Counted from the stretch's first letter, positions 23,193-32,692 are shown. The stretch is DNA of 39,758 nt from a virus (IMGVR_UViG_3300037480_000137:1-39758), one strand, 5' to 3'. Notes: generated by a model from the letters alone, not told the origin. Numbers and translations: made by a program.

Positions 23193-23426
23193 TTGGAACA
23201 GCTAACATTAAAGCCGATTACATCGCGGAGTATAACAACAAAGAAAAAGCCCAGATACTTCCGTTGTAAAAACAAAATCAAAAGTCGCGATGGGAAAGGA
23301 ACACGGACTTTTGAATCAATCAACCTGGCCAAGAAGGAATCCCGAAAGCTACAGATTGAAACTGACGGTGGGCTAGGCCGTGGATGCCTCGTTGTCGTTG
23401 CCAGATTGCCAAGGCGAATCCGGTGA
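23193..23426 (+). CDS. Small basic hypothetical protein, TTG start
   Basis: A 77-aa frame that starts at TTG with AAGGAG seven bases upstream. The protein is very basic ('TTKKKPRYFRCKNKIKSR', 'INLAKKESRKLQ') and ends Arg-rich. Similar short basic proteins with an 'INLAKRxSRKLQ' helix occur in other phages as likely nucleic-acid binders. The 3' end overlaps the next small gene by 43 bases in another frame. Confidence 0.5.
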   Translation: MEQLTLKPITSRSITTKKKPRYFRCKNKIKSRDGKGTRTFESINLAKKESRKLQIETDGGLGRGCLVVVARLPRRIR

Positions 23427-23554
23427 GGTTTTTCATACCGGAAGGAAACCCAACTGCTGTCTATGATTCTATAGAGAATGTAATGTTTCACTTGGCGACT
23501 ATAGAAGAAGCCCATGCGCTACTCGGATTGCTAAATGATCTTTCAAGTCAATGA
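23384..23554 (+). CDS. Small hypothetical protein with Cys-x-Cys start, 56 aa
   Basis: A 56-codon frame beginning M-P-R-C-R-C-Q-I-A-K-A-N-P-V with a clear protein-like pattern ('VRFFIPEGNPTAVYDSI', 'LATIEEAHALLGLL'). It overlaps the previous gene by 43 bases and the next by 20. The ribosome binding site is poor. Support comes from its amino-acid composition and tight packing with neighbours. Confidence 0.5.
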   Translation: MPRCRCQIAKANPVRFFIPEGNPTAVYDSIENVMFHLATIEEAHALLGLLNDLSSQ

Positions 23555-24014
23555 CATTGTCCGATACGGATACAATAATGGCAAACATTCTTTAATACGT
23601 TTGCTGCGATACAATTCGCGCTTCCGTCGTTGGTACGGTGTAGAATATTCTGGCAAAGAAATAAGAGTACAGGTGCATGGATTAAGACCCGCGAGCCCGG
23701 AGGAAATTAAAATGTTTGAGAGGGATGAAAGAATGATGACTGAATATAAAAAATATATAATTGTGAAAAATATCGGGACAGGGGAATATGAATGTTTGAC
23801 CTTTCCTGATGACCAACTACACCACGATGTGTATATGGATTATGTGCCGAAGCAAAAAGCGCCAATTGTATTAATGTCAGCAGGCTTTTATTTAAAGTCA
23901 CCCGGTCGCCCGGTAAAGGCTTTTGGTGCGAGTGAATCCCTCGGCATTGGTTCGCGTCCGGAGGAAGATGCCAAGATCATTGAGGAATATTTAAATGGAA
24001 CCAACATACCATAA
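23535..24014 (+). CDS. Hypothetical phage protein
   Basis: A 159-aa protein beginning MIFQVNDIVRYGYNNGKHS, a start that suggests a small SH3/Tudor-like barrel ('LIRLLRYNSRFRRWYGVEY', 'VQVHGLRPAS'). The second half is polar with 'FYLKSPGRPVKAFG'. No catalytic motif recognised. It overlaps the gene after it by 20 bases. Confidence 0.6.
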   Translation: MIFQVNDIVRYGYNNGKHSLIRLLRYNSRFRRWYGVEYSGKEIRVQVHGLRPASPEEIKMFERDERMMTEYKKYIIVKNIGTGEYECLTFPDDQLHHDVYMDYVPKQKAPIVLMSAGFYLKSPGRPVKAFGASESLGIGSRPEEDAKIIEEYLNGTNIP

Positions 24015-24234
24015 AGGCAATAGCACCAACCACGGCTGGTACAGCGAGGAGAAAGGCGTGCCAATTGGCACAATACGAATGATCCATGGCAATTTGTATT
24101 ACGCATGGACAGAATTAGACAAAGGGCTTTTCAAAAAGCCACGTGTGTTATGGCGATTGGTATTCCCTTATAAAGACAAACTTTTCACCAACCCGAGATT
24201 GTGCGCTGTGCCCGATCTAAAAACGAGGAAATAA
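23995..24234 (+). CDS. Small hypothetical phage protein
   Basis: A 79-aa protein with GAGGA upstream of its ATG, inside the end of the previous gene. It is rich in aromatic and basic residues ('GNLYYAWTELDKGLFKKP', 'LWRLVFPYKDKLF'). No family recognised; function unknown. The next gene begins two bases after its stop. Confidence 0.55.
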   Translation: MEPTYHKGNSTNHGWYSEEKGVPIGTIRMIHGNLYYAWTELDKGLFKKPRVLWRLVFPYKDKLFTNPRLCAVPDLKTRK

Positions 24235-24235
24235 C

Positions 24236-24508
24236 ATGACTCATAAAATACAAATCACGCTCGAGGGAAAAACCCTCAAAACTTTTTTCCAAGTGATAAA
24301 TATCGCTAACAAATTCCTAAAGAATCGACGCGACAATCACCCCATGTTCGCGGAAGATGTCGAAATGGCAAAGGCAGTTGCTATGGGCTATATGCTTTTA
24401 ATGACGGAAATCCATAACCAAAATGGAGATGCTGCGCGAAAAGCATATGAGGACTTCATCGAATCCATGAAGGAGGAGCGAGATGAAATGCCAAATCTGC
24501 GAGGGTGA
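24236..24508 (+). CDS. Small hypothetical phage protein
   Basis: A 90-aa helical protein with CGAGGA before the ATG. It reads 'ITLEGKTLKTFFQVINIANKF' then 'AKAVAMGYMLLMTEIHNQ' and an acidic/basic end. No motif for a known activity. It overlaps the zinc-binding protein start by 26 bases, and its tail codons carry that gene's ribosome binding site. Confidence 0.55.
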   Translation: MTHKIQITLEGKTLKTFFQVINIANKFLKNRRDNHPMFAEDVEMAKAVAMGYMLLMTEIHNQNGDAARKAYEDFIESMKEERDEMPNLRG

Positions 24509-24818
24509 GCTACATTTCCGGTGGACGGACTCTCACGGCGTAGGAGCGTGCACGCGCTGTGGGGCTCCTTATCGGTTGTATCACTACGCGAACAGCGGAG
24601 AGCGGCTGGATAAGGAGCCGGAATTGATGATTTTACCCGATTATATAGCCTTAGCTAAGGAATATTGGGAAAAACACCACCGAAACGTCGCGCCGGGGGC
24701 CTTCAACATGCCTGGAAGCTCCTACGAGGTTGCTACAGGGGAGGACTTCGAAACATTCGCGGCATGGATTGAAAAAATTGATTTACCAACCAACGAGGAG
24801 AAAAAGCATGAAGATTGA
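24483..24818 (+). CDS. Zinc-ribbon-like conserved phage protein
   Basis: A 111-aa protein with two Cys pairs at the N-terminus, C-x-x-C in 'MKCQICEGEL' and again in 'GACTRCGAPYRLY', which should bind one zinc ion. The second half contains 'FNMPGSSYEVATGEDFETF'. Zinc-ribbon proteins of this size occur in phage early regions and often touch nucleic acid or transcription proteins. AGGAGGAG precedes the ATG. Confidence 0.68.
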   Translation: MKCQICEGELHFRWTDSHGVGACTRCGAPYRLYHYANSGERLDKEPELMILPDYIALAKEYWEKHHRNVAPGAFNMPGSSYEVATGEDFETFAAWIEKIDLPTNEEKKHED

Positions 24819-25122
24819 TTTTAACAGAGTACTAATCGACTTAACCGGAGAAGAAATATCAGAGTCAGCAAAGGAGCCTGATAAAAAAGCCACTTTGAAA
24901 TTCATCACGATGCAAGCTTTGATGAATAACGTTCGAGGCGACGAGAGCTTGTCCGGTCACGATAAGTTCAAGCAATACGAACTTGCTCAAAAGGTAAACA
25001 CAGGAGTGGTTGAACTTACCGCCGAGGAGATCGCTTTAATTAAAGAGCGAATTGGGTTAGCATTCCATACCGCCATTATCGGTCCCGCTTATCAATTATT
25101 GGAGGGAATGCCTGAGCAGTAA
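24808..25122 (+). CDS. Conserved small phage protein (MKIDFNRVLIDLTG... family)
   Basis: A 104-aa protein; the ATG at 24808 has CGAGGAG upstream and sits in the end of the zinc-ribbon gene. The pattern 'MKIDFNRVLIDLTGEEI', 'FKQYELAQKV', 'VVELTAEEIALIKERIG' and a Gly/Ala-rich end is common to a small phage family of unknown role. It is the last rightward gene; the bidirectional terminator starts within its stop region. Confidence 0.7.
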   Translation: MKIDFNRVLIDLTGEEISESAKEPDKKATLKFITMQALMNNVRGDESLSGHDKFKQYELAQKVNTGVVELTAEEIALIKERIGLAFHTAIIGPAYQLLEGMPEQ

Positions 25123-25185
25123 AAAATGAGCCTCGAGACATCCATGGGGAACATATAGATTCACGTCTCGAGGCTCAAACTTTTT
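25121..25185. terminator. Bidirectional terminator between convergent transcripts
   Basis: TGAGCCTCGAGAC (25127-25139) and GTCTCGAGGCTCA (25165-25177) form a perfect 13-base-pair stem with a 25-base loop. AAAAAA precedes the stem and TTTTT follows shortly after, so both strands have a T-tract. It separates the rightward early operon from the leftward virion operon, whose last stop codon is at 25184. Confidence 0.88.
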
Positions 25186-26662
25186 AAATACCAATCTCAG
25201 TTAACTTACAACTCACCAACCAGGTTATATCTTTACTCGCCTCGCCCGTCACTTCAATCTTCAATGCCTCGTTCGTATCATCAGCCGTCACACTAAACGT
25301 CCAACCCGAGGCAGCAGCATCATTGTGGGTGCTGACTGTAGTTATCGTACCAATCAATGCTGTGTTGTTCGATGCGTCCCGTTTTATCGCTCCCGTAACA
25401 ACTTGTATTTTTGAATCACCAGCAGTCCCTGCACCTCCGCCGGTCTGACGTCCTACCATTGTAATAATAAAGCCCCAAGTTGTACTGGCGCGCAATATAG
25501 CGCGGGCAGAGCCACCATCCAAAAACAATTCAGTGGCAGTAGCATCAGTCGTTGTATTATAATATTCAAGAAATGATGTTTGTGCATAATCTATAAAGTG
25601 TGACCCCTGAAAAGAAAGTTGACCATCTAAATAGGATTTTGAATGGCCAATAACCATTCCACTGTCCGCAGTTACACTGCCTAAACGTCCTATGACTACG
25701 GCATTGCCAGCGCCTACTGCAGTTGCGTCTTCTCCAATACATATATCTCCATTATTTGGAGCATCAGCATTAGCGCCAATTGCAATTGCACCATTCGCTA
25801 CCGCTCTACAATTATATCCAACCGCAACAGTTTGTACTGATGATGCCGTTACTCTCGAACCGAGCGCAACGCTATTTGCTCCTGAAGCTACTTGTGTGGC
25901 AGCAGATCTTGTTGATTGAATACATAGAGCATCCGTTCCTCTAGCATTTCCTGCGATGCCAGCACCTTGTACTTCTATAGCTCCGTGGGCAATTGTATTC
26001 CCAGAGCTATTCAAAGTTATATCCGTTTCCCCTTCGCGACCAATAATTAAATCATCACTAACTACACCAATATGATAATACTCATAAGTAGTATCATGAT
26101 CAGCCGCTGTATATAATTGAGTTTTACCGCCGACTGTTGAAGCAGCAGCATGACCATAAACTTCTATAACACCTGCAGTAGTATCATCAACGCCAACTTC
26201 CAACGGATTAGTGGCACCGGAACCACCAGTACCATAAATTAATGGGCGTTCATCTGTTATATTTGCATTGAGTATCGATGTCTGACTAACAACCAACGCC
26301 ACCTGACATACTGGGAAATGGTCTGAGGTATAGGACGGTGGGACCGGGCTCGCTGCTTCTGAACCCGCGATGATATTATATAGCCCTGTTGTTTTATTAA
26401 TGGCGATTCGATCTATACGAGGATTAGTCACTGGTGCTGTAATCGTCGTAGTTGTCTGCTGCGCCTTCAACGTGAAAGTAGTTCCATCATAAATCCGACC
26501 AGCATCAATGAGTACTGTCATGTCTGGAGTAGCAGCTTCATGAGGCGCGAAGCTACCCGCAATCTCATTAAGCACTTGTATAGAACTATCAATCTCAATT
26601 TTATATGTTACATTCGAATCAGTAGTTGTAAAATTTGGTTGTACGAAAGTTTTTACAGTCAT
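25184..26662 (-). CDS. Tail fibre/adhesin with YadA-like repeats
   Basis: A 492-aa protein, start at 26662 with AGAGGGG upstream; an in-frame start at 26686 would overlap the previous gene. The first third looks like a phage appendage attachment domain. Around residues 257-327 lie 'NSVALGSRVTASSVQTVAVG' and 'NGAIAIGANADA' units, the left-handed beta-roll repeat of trimeric autotransporter adhesin (YadA) heads, so the fibre is probably trimeric. The C-terminal part is beta-rich. It is the last gene of the virion transcript, the usual place for receptor-binding proteins. Confidence 0.72.
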   Translation of the reverse strand: MTVKTFVQPNFTTTDSNVTYKIEIDSSIQVLNEIAGSFAPHEAATPDMTVLIDAGRIYDGTTFTLKAQQTTTTITAPVTNPRIDRIAINKTTGLYNIIAGSEAASPVPPSYTSDHFPVCQVALVVSQTSILNANITDERPLIYGTGGSGATNPLEVGVDDTTAGVIEVYGHAAASTVGGKTQLYTAADHDTTYEYYHIGVVSDDLIIGREGETDITLNSSGNTIAHGAIEVQGAGIAGNARGTDALCIQSTRSAATQVASGANSVALGSRVTASSVQTVAVGYNCRAVANGAIAIGANADAPNNGDICIGEDATAVGAGNAVVIGRLGSVTADSGMVIGHSKSYLDGQLSFQGSHFIDYAQTSFLEYYNTTTDATATELFLDGGSARAILRASTTWGFIITMVGRQTGGGAGTAGDSKIQVVTGAIKRDASNNTALIGTITTVSTHNDAAASGWTFSVTADDTNEALKIEVTGEASKDITWLVSCKLTEIGI

Positions 26663-26664
26663 GT

Positions 26665-29600
26665 TTATATCCCCTCTGCTTGCCAATTAATATTACCGGC
26701 TTGCGCTGTACCGCCTGTGTCATATAATCTAACGTCAAAATCTATTGCTGTTATATTGTCGATTGTCGGTAACAAAGGCGTTGCGCCTAACGGTTGAACA
26801 GTAATTGATACTGGTGCATTATGAAAACGATTTGGAAATGTAATCGTCTGCCCTGCTGAAATTACAGATACATTGGAAGCGCTTTCTATTTTTGTATTAT
26901 CATCAAGCCAAGTATTAAATTCATGAACAATAGGAACAGCAGCGCCTATAGTAAATTTCGATTTGAAATATCTTCCAATGGCATGCGCTTTTGTCCAAAG
27001 TTCAAAACCGTCGTATGATCCCGCATCTAATTTATAATCCAATTCGAATTTTTGTATACCAAGATAATTCTCACCGGGTCCGAGACTTTTTGCTAAAGAC
27101 ATCCAAACACGAATATCACTATCATAACCAAGATCAATTTCTGGCGCTTCATAACTGGCCGTCGGATATGGGTTTGGGACAAATTCGTCAAACGTTTCCC
27201 AGCCAACTTCTGAAGGATCTGTTTGGCTATCTACTATTAAAAATCCATCAGGATGTTTGATAAAATTAGTTAATGTTCCAGGCCATTGTTTAGATTCTGT
27301 TTGATGAATGATAGTTAAATAATCTGACGTGACTGCTTGGTCTTTAAATGTAGCATTAATCGAATAGGTTCCCTCATTATCAATTGCTTTTATATAAAAA
27401 CGCCAAGTGCCTTCTGGAATATCATTTGATGTATAACTTGTTACCAATCCGACTTTATCAATTATAACTGCTGTTTCCCAAGTGCCCGTCGTTTCGCCAT
27501 AACGTAATTCATAAGCTGTAAGGTCTTCATCAGTCACCGCTGTCCATGAAAAATTAACTGCTATCCCTGCTTGAACAACATTTAACGTAGCCACATCACC
27601 AGGCGGGGTTGGTACATCCAATTCTGGAAAAACCCATTCTGGAATAAAAATAATTCTATGACTACTATCTACAGCAGGAATATAATTATCTGTATATCCT
27701 TTATTCAATGATGTTCCTGGGTCCGGTGTTAAAGTCCACCAGTCTGGAAAATCTGGAGATATAATTATATACCCAACTGAATTTGGGCCAATACTTTTCC
27801 AAAATAATTGCCTCGGCGCGGGCAATGGCTCTATTCCGTGATTGGCAATAAAGGCTCCATTTAATGTATCTGGAATAACGGATGATGAACCATCTAATAA
27901 TACTAGCCAATTCCCCGTAGAACCACCGCCACCACTTCCCGCGTATAAAAAAGTTGAATGCGAATGCGGTTTCGAAGTACCGCCAATAGAACCATCACCA
28001 CCGCTCAAATCAACATTTCCACTGGCGCCAAATGAAACTCCTCTTGTTACCGTCATGAGGCCAGTTCCGCCATAAGCGCCGGTCCCTCCGTCTGCAACTT
28101 TTGGTGGCGATTGATTTTCTGGTGGCCCACTCCCTGTGGGATAATGACCATAGTATAAATTTCCGCCTTTACCACCAGACGTTCCCCAAAGCTCTGTCGG
28201 CAATCCCGTCAACTTTTCAAGTATCGGATTATATTGAACATCAAAAGTCGATAATGCGTGAACGCCAGAATCTGTTAAAGGGCGCTGATCAGTTGCCATA
28301 TCAACAACCAATACCTTACCACCTTCAGTCAACGCATTTGTTTTAATTCCACCAGCCGGTTTCGTCGCACCGGAGTATCCAATATTGCCAGAAGTCGTAG
28401 CCGTTCCGATTAATCCTTGATCATTCCCGCTAATGTCTCCATTTATAGTTAAGTGGCCCATGACACGTAGTTGAATATTTTTTGTTATATTAAATATTAC
28501 ATCCGCATCAATAACAAGATCCCCAATGTGATAATAAATCGCACCATCTGGATTATGTATGTCAGCATCGCCACGAATTGTACTTGTCTGTTTTATATGT
28601 CCAACACCACCAAGGTTTTCATAATCATTATTAAAATCATAAAAACCACCGTCTACCCAGGTTGCCAAATTGCGCCCTTCTTTCGAATACCACTCATCAG
28701 GAAGAACGCCAGCAGTATCAAACGGAGCATCCGTCACTGCAACTGCGCGCGTAGAGCCAAAGAAATTTAAGGTTATTTCCCCTGTTATCCAATTAACAGA
28801 AACTTGCTGAACTTCCATTGATCGATCTAAAGTTGTACCATCCTCAAAATCATCAACGCCAATTAATTGCACCCGAGCAACATCACCAACCTCTAACAGA
28901 TTTTCTGACGGCAATAATGTAGTTGATATTAATTCAGGAGGCCCAGCATACCTATCTCGAAACGATGAAAACATTGCATACAATGTACTGAACGTATGTC
29001 GTGATCCATTCAGCCCTCTAAACTTTACAACATAAGGTTTAGAAAGGCCATACAAATCGACGCTGTCTGAATCTATAAGTGCATTGGTACGAGTGTATCT
29101 TTCTCGCGCATCAACCCAATTCCAATCAATACTTATATAATTATAAATTTTATCAAAGCTATGCGTTAATTGAGAATGTTTTATAATATTACTTTCATCA
29201 AGAGTTCTAATATATGCAGCATCTTTAAGAATACGCGTCATTCTTTTTAGGCCAAGTGCACCATCCGCGTAAATCGGAGAAAATGCGCCAAACAATAAAA
29301 GTAATTCCTTCTCAATAAATTTTTTCCCATCCTGTTTCTTTAAACCTTCGAATGTAGGAATAAAACCATCATCCGTCGTAGTATTCCATAAATCATTCCC
29401 AATGCCTGTGAAGTCTGACAATCTAACATATTGTATATCCACTCCCAAATGCCAAGTCGGCGGTAAAGTCCCTGACTGATTATACATAACTCCAGTAAGC
29501 AAAGCATATATTAATTTAACTGCCGGCATTTCCAAATAAACATATTCTTCAACAGGCGTTCGCCGGTCTTCAGAAGATGACGGATCTATACTATGCTCAG

Positions 29601-30294
29601 CAGGTTTTGTATTTAATGCCCCACGCTGACAACCCGTAAATGATGCTGATGTTATTCCTGTATAACGAATTATCTCATCTTCAATTTTAATATAACCAAC
29701 AGTCTGATCTGGAGCGTCAGTAAATGTAGTGCCATGTTCCAACATCACAAAACCAGTCGTAAAATATACCGGAATAACATCAACAATATCATCAACGCTA
29801 TTTGACAATGTAGTTTTTGCTAAATCAAAAATATCTTTCCGAGCAATGCGCTGGACATCTGAACAAGTGAATGCATATTCATTTGGCCTATAGGTAACTT
29901 CATCAATGAGCTGTGTTTGAATTAACGAGTAATCAGCCCACACTAAATCCTTGAAGCCAATATAAGCCCTTATCCTTTTTTGTTTAATTGCTTTTCCAGC
30001 AACTTGTTTAGTATTAAGTAAATCAGATATCGCATCATTTTTATTTACAGTAGTGAAATTGAATGTGCCAATACTTGAAACGGCTCTATCTGGATTTAAT
30101 TTTTGACTTGTTCCTGAAATATTTTTAAGAACATTATAAATAACTGTTGCTGCGGCAGGCGCAACGCCGTCCGGATGAGAGGTGAAATAAACAAGATCTG
30201 TACCAGCATCATCAAAAGCAATTTCTACTGTAATGCGAACTTCTTTTGATTTTTGTATATTTAAATTAAGATAATTATCAGTGACAGTTCTCAT
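26665..30294 (-). CDS. Tail-tip/central fibre protein with fibronectin-III-like domain
   Basis: A 1209-aa protein, the longest in the window, coded between the smaller tail protein and the fibre. The N-terminal half has the alpha/beta makeup of siphovirus tail-hub proteins ('FTCSDVQRIARKDIF', 'IKIEDEIIRYTG', 'VGDVARVQLIGVDDFEDG'). A Gly-rich middle (about residues 640-830, with 'GGKGGNLYYGHYPTGSG') follows, then a fibronectin-III-like domain at about 893-983 ('VNFSWTAVTDEDLTAYELRY', 'FYIKAIDNEG') and a beta-rich end. It likely forms the distal tail hub and adhesion platform. Confidence 0.72.
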   Translation of the reverse strand: MRTVTDNYLNLNIQKSKEVRITVEIAFDDAGTDLVYFTSHPDGVAPAAATVIYNVLKNISGTSQKLNPDRAVSSIGTFNFTTVNKNDAISDLLNTKQVAGKAIKQKRIRAYIGFKDLVWADYSLIQTQLIDEVTYRPNEYAFTCSDVQRIARKDIFDLAKTTLSNSVDDIVDVIPVYFTTGFVMLEHGTTFTDAPDQTVGYIKIEDEIIRYTGITSASFTGCQRGALNTKPAEHSIDPSSSEDRRTPVEEYVYLEMPAVKLIYALLTGVMYNQSGTLPPTWHLGVDIQYVRLSDFTGIGNDLWNTTTDDGFIPTFEGLKKQDGKKFIEKELLLLFGAFSPIYADGALGLKRMTRILKDAAYIRTLDESNIIKHSQLTHSFDKIYNYISIDWNWVDARERYTRTNALIDSDSVDLYGLSKPYVVKFRGLNGSRHTFSTLYAMFSSFRDRYAGPPELISTTLLPSENLLEVGDVARVQLIGVDDFEDGTTLDRSMEVQQVSVNWITGEITLNFFGSTRAVAVTDAPFDTAGVLPDEWYSKEGRNLATWVDGGFYDFNNDYENLGGVGHIKQTSTIRGDADIHNPDGAIYYHIGDLVIDADVIFNITKNIQLRVMGHLTINGDISGNDQGLIGTATTSGNIGYSGATKPAGGIKTNALTEGGKVLVVDMATDQRPLTDSGVHALSTFDVQYNPILEKLTGLPTELWGTSGGKGGNLYYGHYPTGSGPPENQSPPKVADGGTGAYGGTGLMTVTRGVSFGASGNVDLSGGDGSIGGTSKPHSHSTFLYAGSGGGGSTGNWLVLLDGSSSVIPDTLNGAFIANHGIEPLPAPRQLFWKSIGPNSVGYIIISPDFPDWWTLTPDPGTSLNKGYTDNYIPAVDSSHRIIFIPEWVFPELDVPTPPGDVATLNVVQAGIAVNFSWTAVTDEDLTAYELRYGETTGTWETAVIIDKVGLVTSYTSNDIPEGTWRFYIKAIDNEGTYSINATFKDQAVTSDYLTIIHQTESKQWPGTLTNFIKHPDGFLIVDSQTDPSEVGWETFDEFVPNPYPTASYEAPEIDLGYDSDIRVWMSLAKSLGPGENYLGIQKFELDYKLDAGSYDGFELWTKAHAIGRYFKSKFTIGAAVPIVHEFNTWLDDNTKIESASNVSVISAGQTITFPNRFHNAPVSITVQPLGATPLLPTIDNITAIDFDVRLYDTGGTAQAGNINWQAEGI

Positions 30295-30926
30295 GGCTCT
30301 ACTCTAATCTTGAAAGTGGCTGTATACTGAAGAGTCCCACTAACACGAGCAATTGAAGGCGTGTCCTGTAATTCGCAAGCGAAAGGCGCGACAGGCGCCG
30401 CAATAGTCCCATAAGGGTCGAGCGAAAATGACTCATTGGCTTTAACTGAACTGAAAAATTGAAGCCAGAAAGGGAGTTCTGCTTGGGTAATATAATCAGT
30501 GACAATTGTCCAAAAGTCTTCTTCTTTATTTAATATAACTTCACGCGCGCCACCTAATGAAGTTGACTCGTTTTTATCATCCTGAAAAGACATGTCGAGT
30601 TGATGCGCAGCAGTTTCTAATGAAACCGTTTGTCCCAAGCCGTTATAATAACCAACTATGCTTATAGACGGCCCAGCAGATTCATCCGTTATAACAGTCA
30701 CCACTTCGATTTTCGAAGCGGATGAATCTGCTGATAATTGATGCCAACCTGAATTCGCTGTTGACCCAGTGACTTCAACCCATTGCCCTGATAATAATCC
30801 TGATAAATCCGTTGTGGTTGAATTTATAGAACTATCAGAATTGGCAAATGAAATATCAGTTTTTGTTAATTCTGAAAACCCAGTTGGATTAATTCTTCTT
30901 TTTACGTCATAAGTAATCGCAGTCAT
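30291..30926 (-). CDS. Phage tail protein (distal tail-like)
   Basis: A 211-aa beta-rich protein between tape measure and tail-tip genes, coupled to each by ATGA overlaps. 'EEDFWTIVTDYITQAELPFW' and 'SFSLDPYGT' followed by 'YTATFKIRVEP' at the C-terminus resemble short tail-tip proteins in siphoviruses. By position it is the equivalent of the distal tail or minor tail proteins M/L; that equivalence is inferred. Confidence 0.6.
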   Translation of the reverse strand: MTAITYDVKRRINPTGFSELTKTDISFANSDSSINSTTTDLSGLLSGQWVEVTGSTANSGWHQLSADSSASKIEVVTVITDESAGPSISIVGYYNGLGQTVSLETAAHQLDMSFQDDKNESTSLGGAREVILNKEEDFWTIVTDYITQAELPFWLQFFSSVKANESFSLDPYGTIAAPVAPFACELQDTPSIARVSGTLQYTATFKIRVEP

Positions 30927-32692
30927 GATGTAAGCTCCAATCCTTGCCGGCTATCTGCGCTAAATAAAATCCTGTCCCCACGTTCAATAGCTTCCTGTAA
31001 TTGATCAAACACTTGATTAACTAACCCAACAGAAACTGTATCTTCACTACTACCAGTTAAATTAATAGTTGTTGTTCCTCCGGGAGCTTGTGCTGTTCCT
31101 GTTACTGTTGCTGCGGCATTCGTTGGTGCTACTGGTGGGGCTCCTCCGTTAAATGCGCTGCCAGTCGCTACACCACCGCCCCCAACAGAGACACTACCAC
31201 CCCCTCCAAATTGAGCCTTACGAATATTATCAATTTGAACTTTAGTAGCAACAGCAGCCGAAGCAGCAAACGCCGCACCGAGAATTGGCCCCCCAATCTT
31301 AGCGCCGGCTGCATAGGAACTTGTGATTGCCTCGAAACCTTTTACCAGAGCATTAGCAATCGAAAACTTCTTACCAATTTCAAATTCCTTCTTAGACGAG
31401 GAAGACATCAGCTGTGCCAAATTCCCCGTGAGGCTTTTAGCTATATTGAATTTGGCTGCTGATAATGCCTGTTCCTGTTTGAGCAATTCTTTTTTTGATT
31501 GCGCCTGTAATTCAAGTGCACTAAGTTCCGCATCCAATGCAACTTGGTCATCATCTCCAAATCTGTTTGCCTCTTTTGCGGCTGCTATTGCTTCAGAAGT
31601 TAATTGAATTTCAGCTTGCGCCTCTTTCAATGATTCTTTTAATGCATCTGAAGGAGGCGGAGCGCTCAACAAAGCTTGCAACGCATCTGAAGTTTCCATC
31701 AATTTAAAAGTAGATACTTCAGCCCATAATTGCAAATCTTCCGAGGGCTTCATATCAAAGCCAGGAATTTTATTTACAAAGAAACTAAAGGAACGATCAA
31801 GCGCAGCAACTTCATTAATAATCGCGGCAAGAACAGCCGTCGCACCTAGCTTTAATGTCTCCCAAGCTATTTCAAAATATTGCATAGTGTCAACAGCAAC
31901 ACCAATAATATTAATAACCGTTTCAAATCCCGAACTAATGCTGTCTCGAAAGCCGTTGGCTTCAACAGCAGACTCAACGAACCGGTCAGAAATTAATTTT
32001 ATAAATGGGGCAACTGAAATTGCTAATGTGTTGCCAACACCTTTCATAACAGCTTTGGCTTTCGTGAAAGCATCATTAGATTGCTCAATAGAAGCGGCAT
32101 CGACTCGACTAATAGCAATGCCCAATTTCTCTGCTTCTTCTTTTGCTTCGCGCAATCCTTCGCTACCAAGCGCCAAAGTGTTAATCAATTTGGTTCCACG
32201 TCCGCCAAATATATCATAGGCAATTGCAGTTTTTAAAGTTTGATTTTCAACTTTATTTAAGGCGTCAGCAATAGTCGCAAATTGTTCATCCGGAGATAGT
32301 TCCATCAACCTTTCTGTCGAAAGATTTAATGTTTCAAAATGTTGGGCATAGGTTTCCAATCCTCGATTCGCATCAAAGATGGCCTTCTGTTGTTTTACAA
32401 GGGACTTATTTAATGTTTCCTGTTGAACGCCTGTAAGTTCTGCTGCGTGTTGTAATCCCGCAAGAGCTTCCGTTGTAATGCCGAGTTGATCTGCGGTCTT
32501 TGCTAATGCGTCTGCGGATTTTAAAGAGGATGCTGTAAGCGCACCAAAGCCTCCCACTCCGGCCAATGCCAACACGGCAGTCTTGGTACCAAAAAGTGAT
32601 TTGCGCATTTTCCCCAACGAGGATCTAACCGCAGCAAATGCCTTTTTGGTTTTGTTCTTGGCTCTTATATTTACAGTTGTGTCAACAGCCAT
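30923..32692 (-). CDS. Tail tape measure protein
   Basis: A 589-aa mainly helical protein. The N-terminus has 'FAAVRSSLGKMRKSLFG' then hydrophobic 'AVLALAGVGGFGALTASSL', a tape-measure start, followed by 'ADALAKTADQLGITTEALAG' and 'FGGRGTKLINTLA', well-known tape-measure blocks. Further hydrophobic helices and a Gly/Ala-rich C-terminal part follow. At about 1.5 angstroms per residue it predicts a tail near 90 nm. It lies straight after the chaperone frameshift extension, as in lambda. Confidence 0.88.
   Translation of the reverse strand: MAVDTTVNIRAKNKTKKAFAAVRSSLGKMRKSLFGTKTAVLALAGVGGFGALTASSLKSADALAKTADQLGITTEALAGLQHAAELTGVQQETLNKSLVKQQKAIFDANRGLETYAQHFETLNLSTERLMELSPDEQFATIADALNKVENQTLKTAIAYDIFGGRGTKLINTLALGSEGLREAKEEAEKLGIAISRVDAASIEQSNDAFTKAKAVMKGVGNTLAISVAPFIKLISDRFVESAVEANGFRDSISSGFETVINIIGVAVDTMQYFEIAWETLKLGATAVLAAIINEVAALDRSFSFFVNKIPGFDMKPSEDLQLWAEVSTFKLMETSDALQALLSAPPPSDALKESLKEAQAEIQLTSEAIAAAKEANRFGDDDQVALDAELSALELQAQSKKELLKQEQALSAAKFNIAKSLTGNLAQLMSSSSKKEFEIGKKFSIANALVKGFEAITSSYAAGAKIGGPILGAAFAASAAVATKVQIDNIRKAQFGGGGSVSVGGGGVATGSAFNGGAPPVAPTNAAATVTGTAQAPGGTTTINLTGSSEDTVSVGLVNQVFDQLQEAIERGDRILFSADSRQGLELTS

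Noticed and set aside
25692-25919. Plus-strand Ala-rich frame opposite the fibre
   Set aside because: Composition reflects the antisense of the YadA-like repeats; no ribosome binding site.
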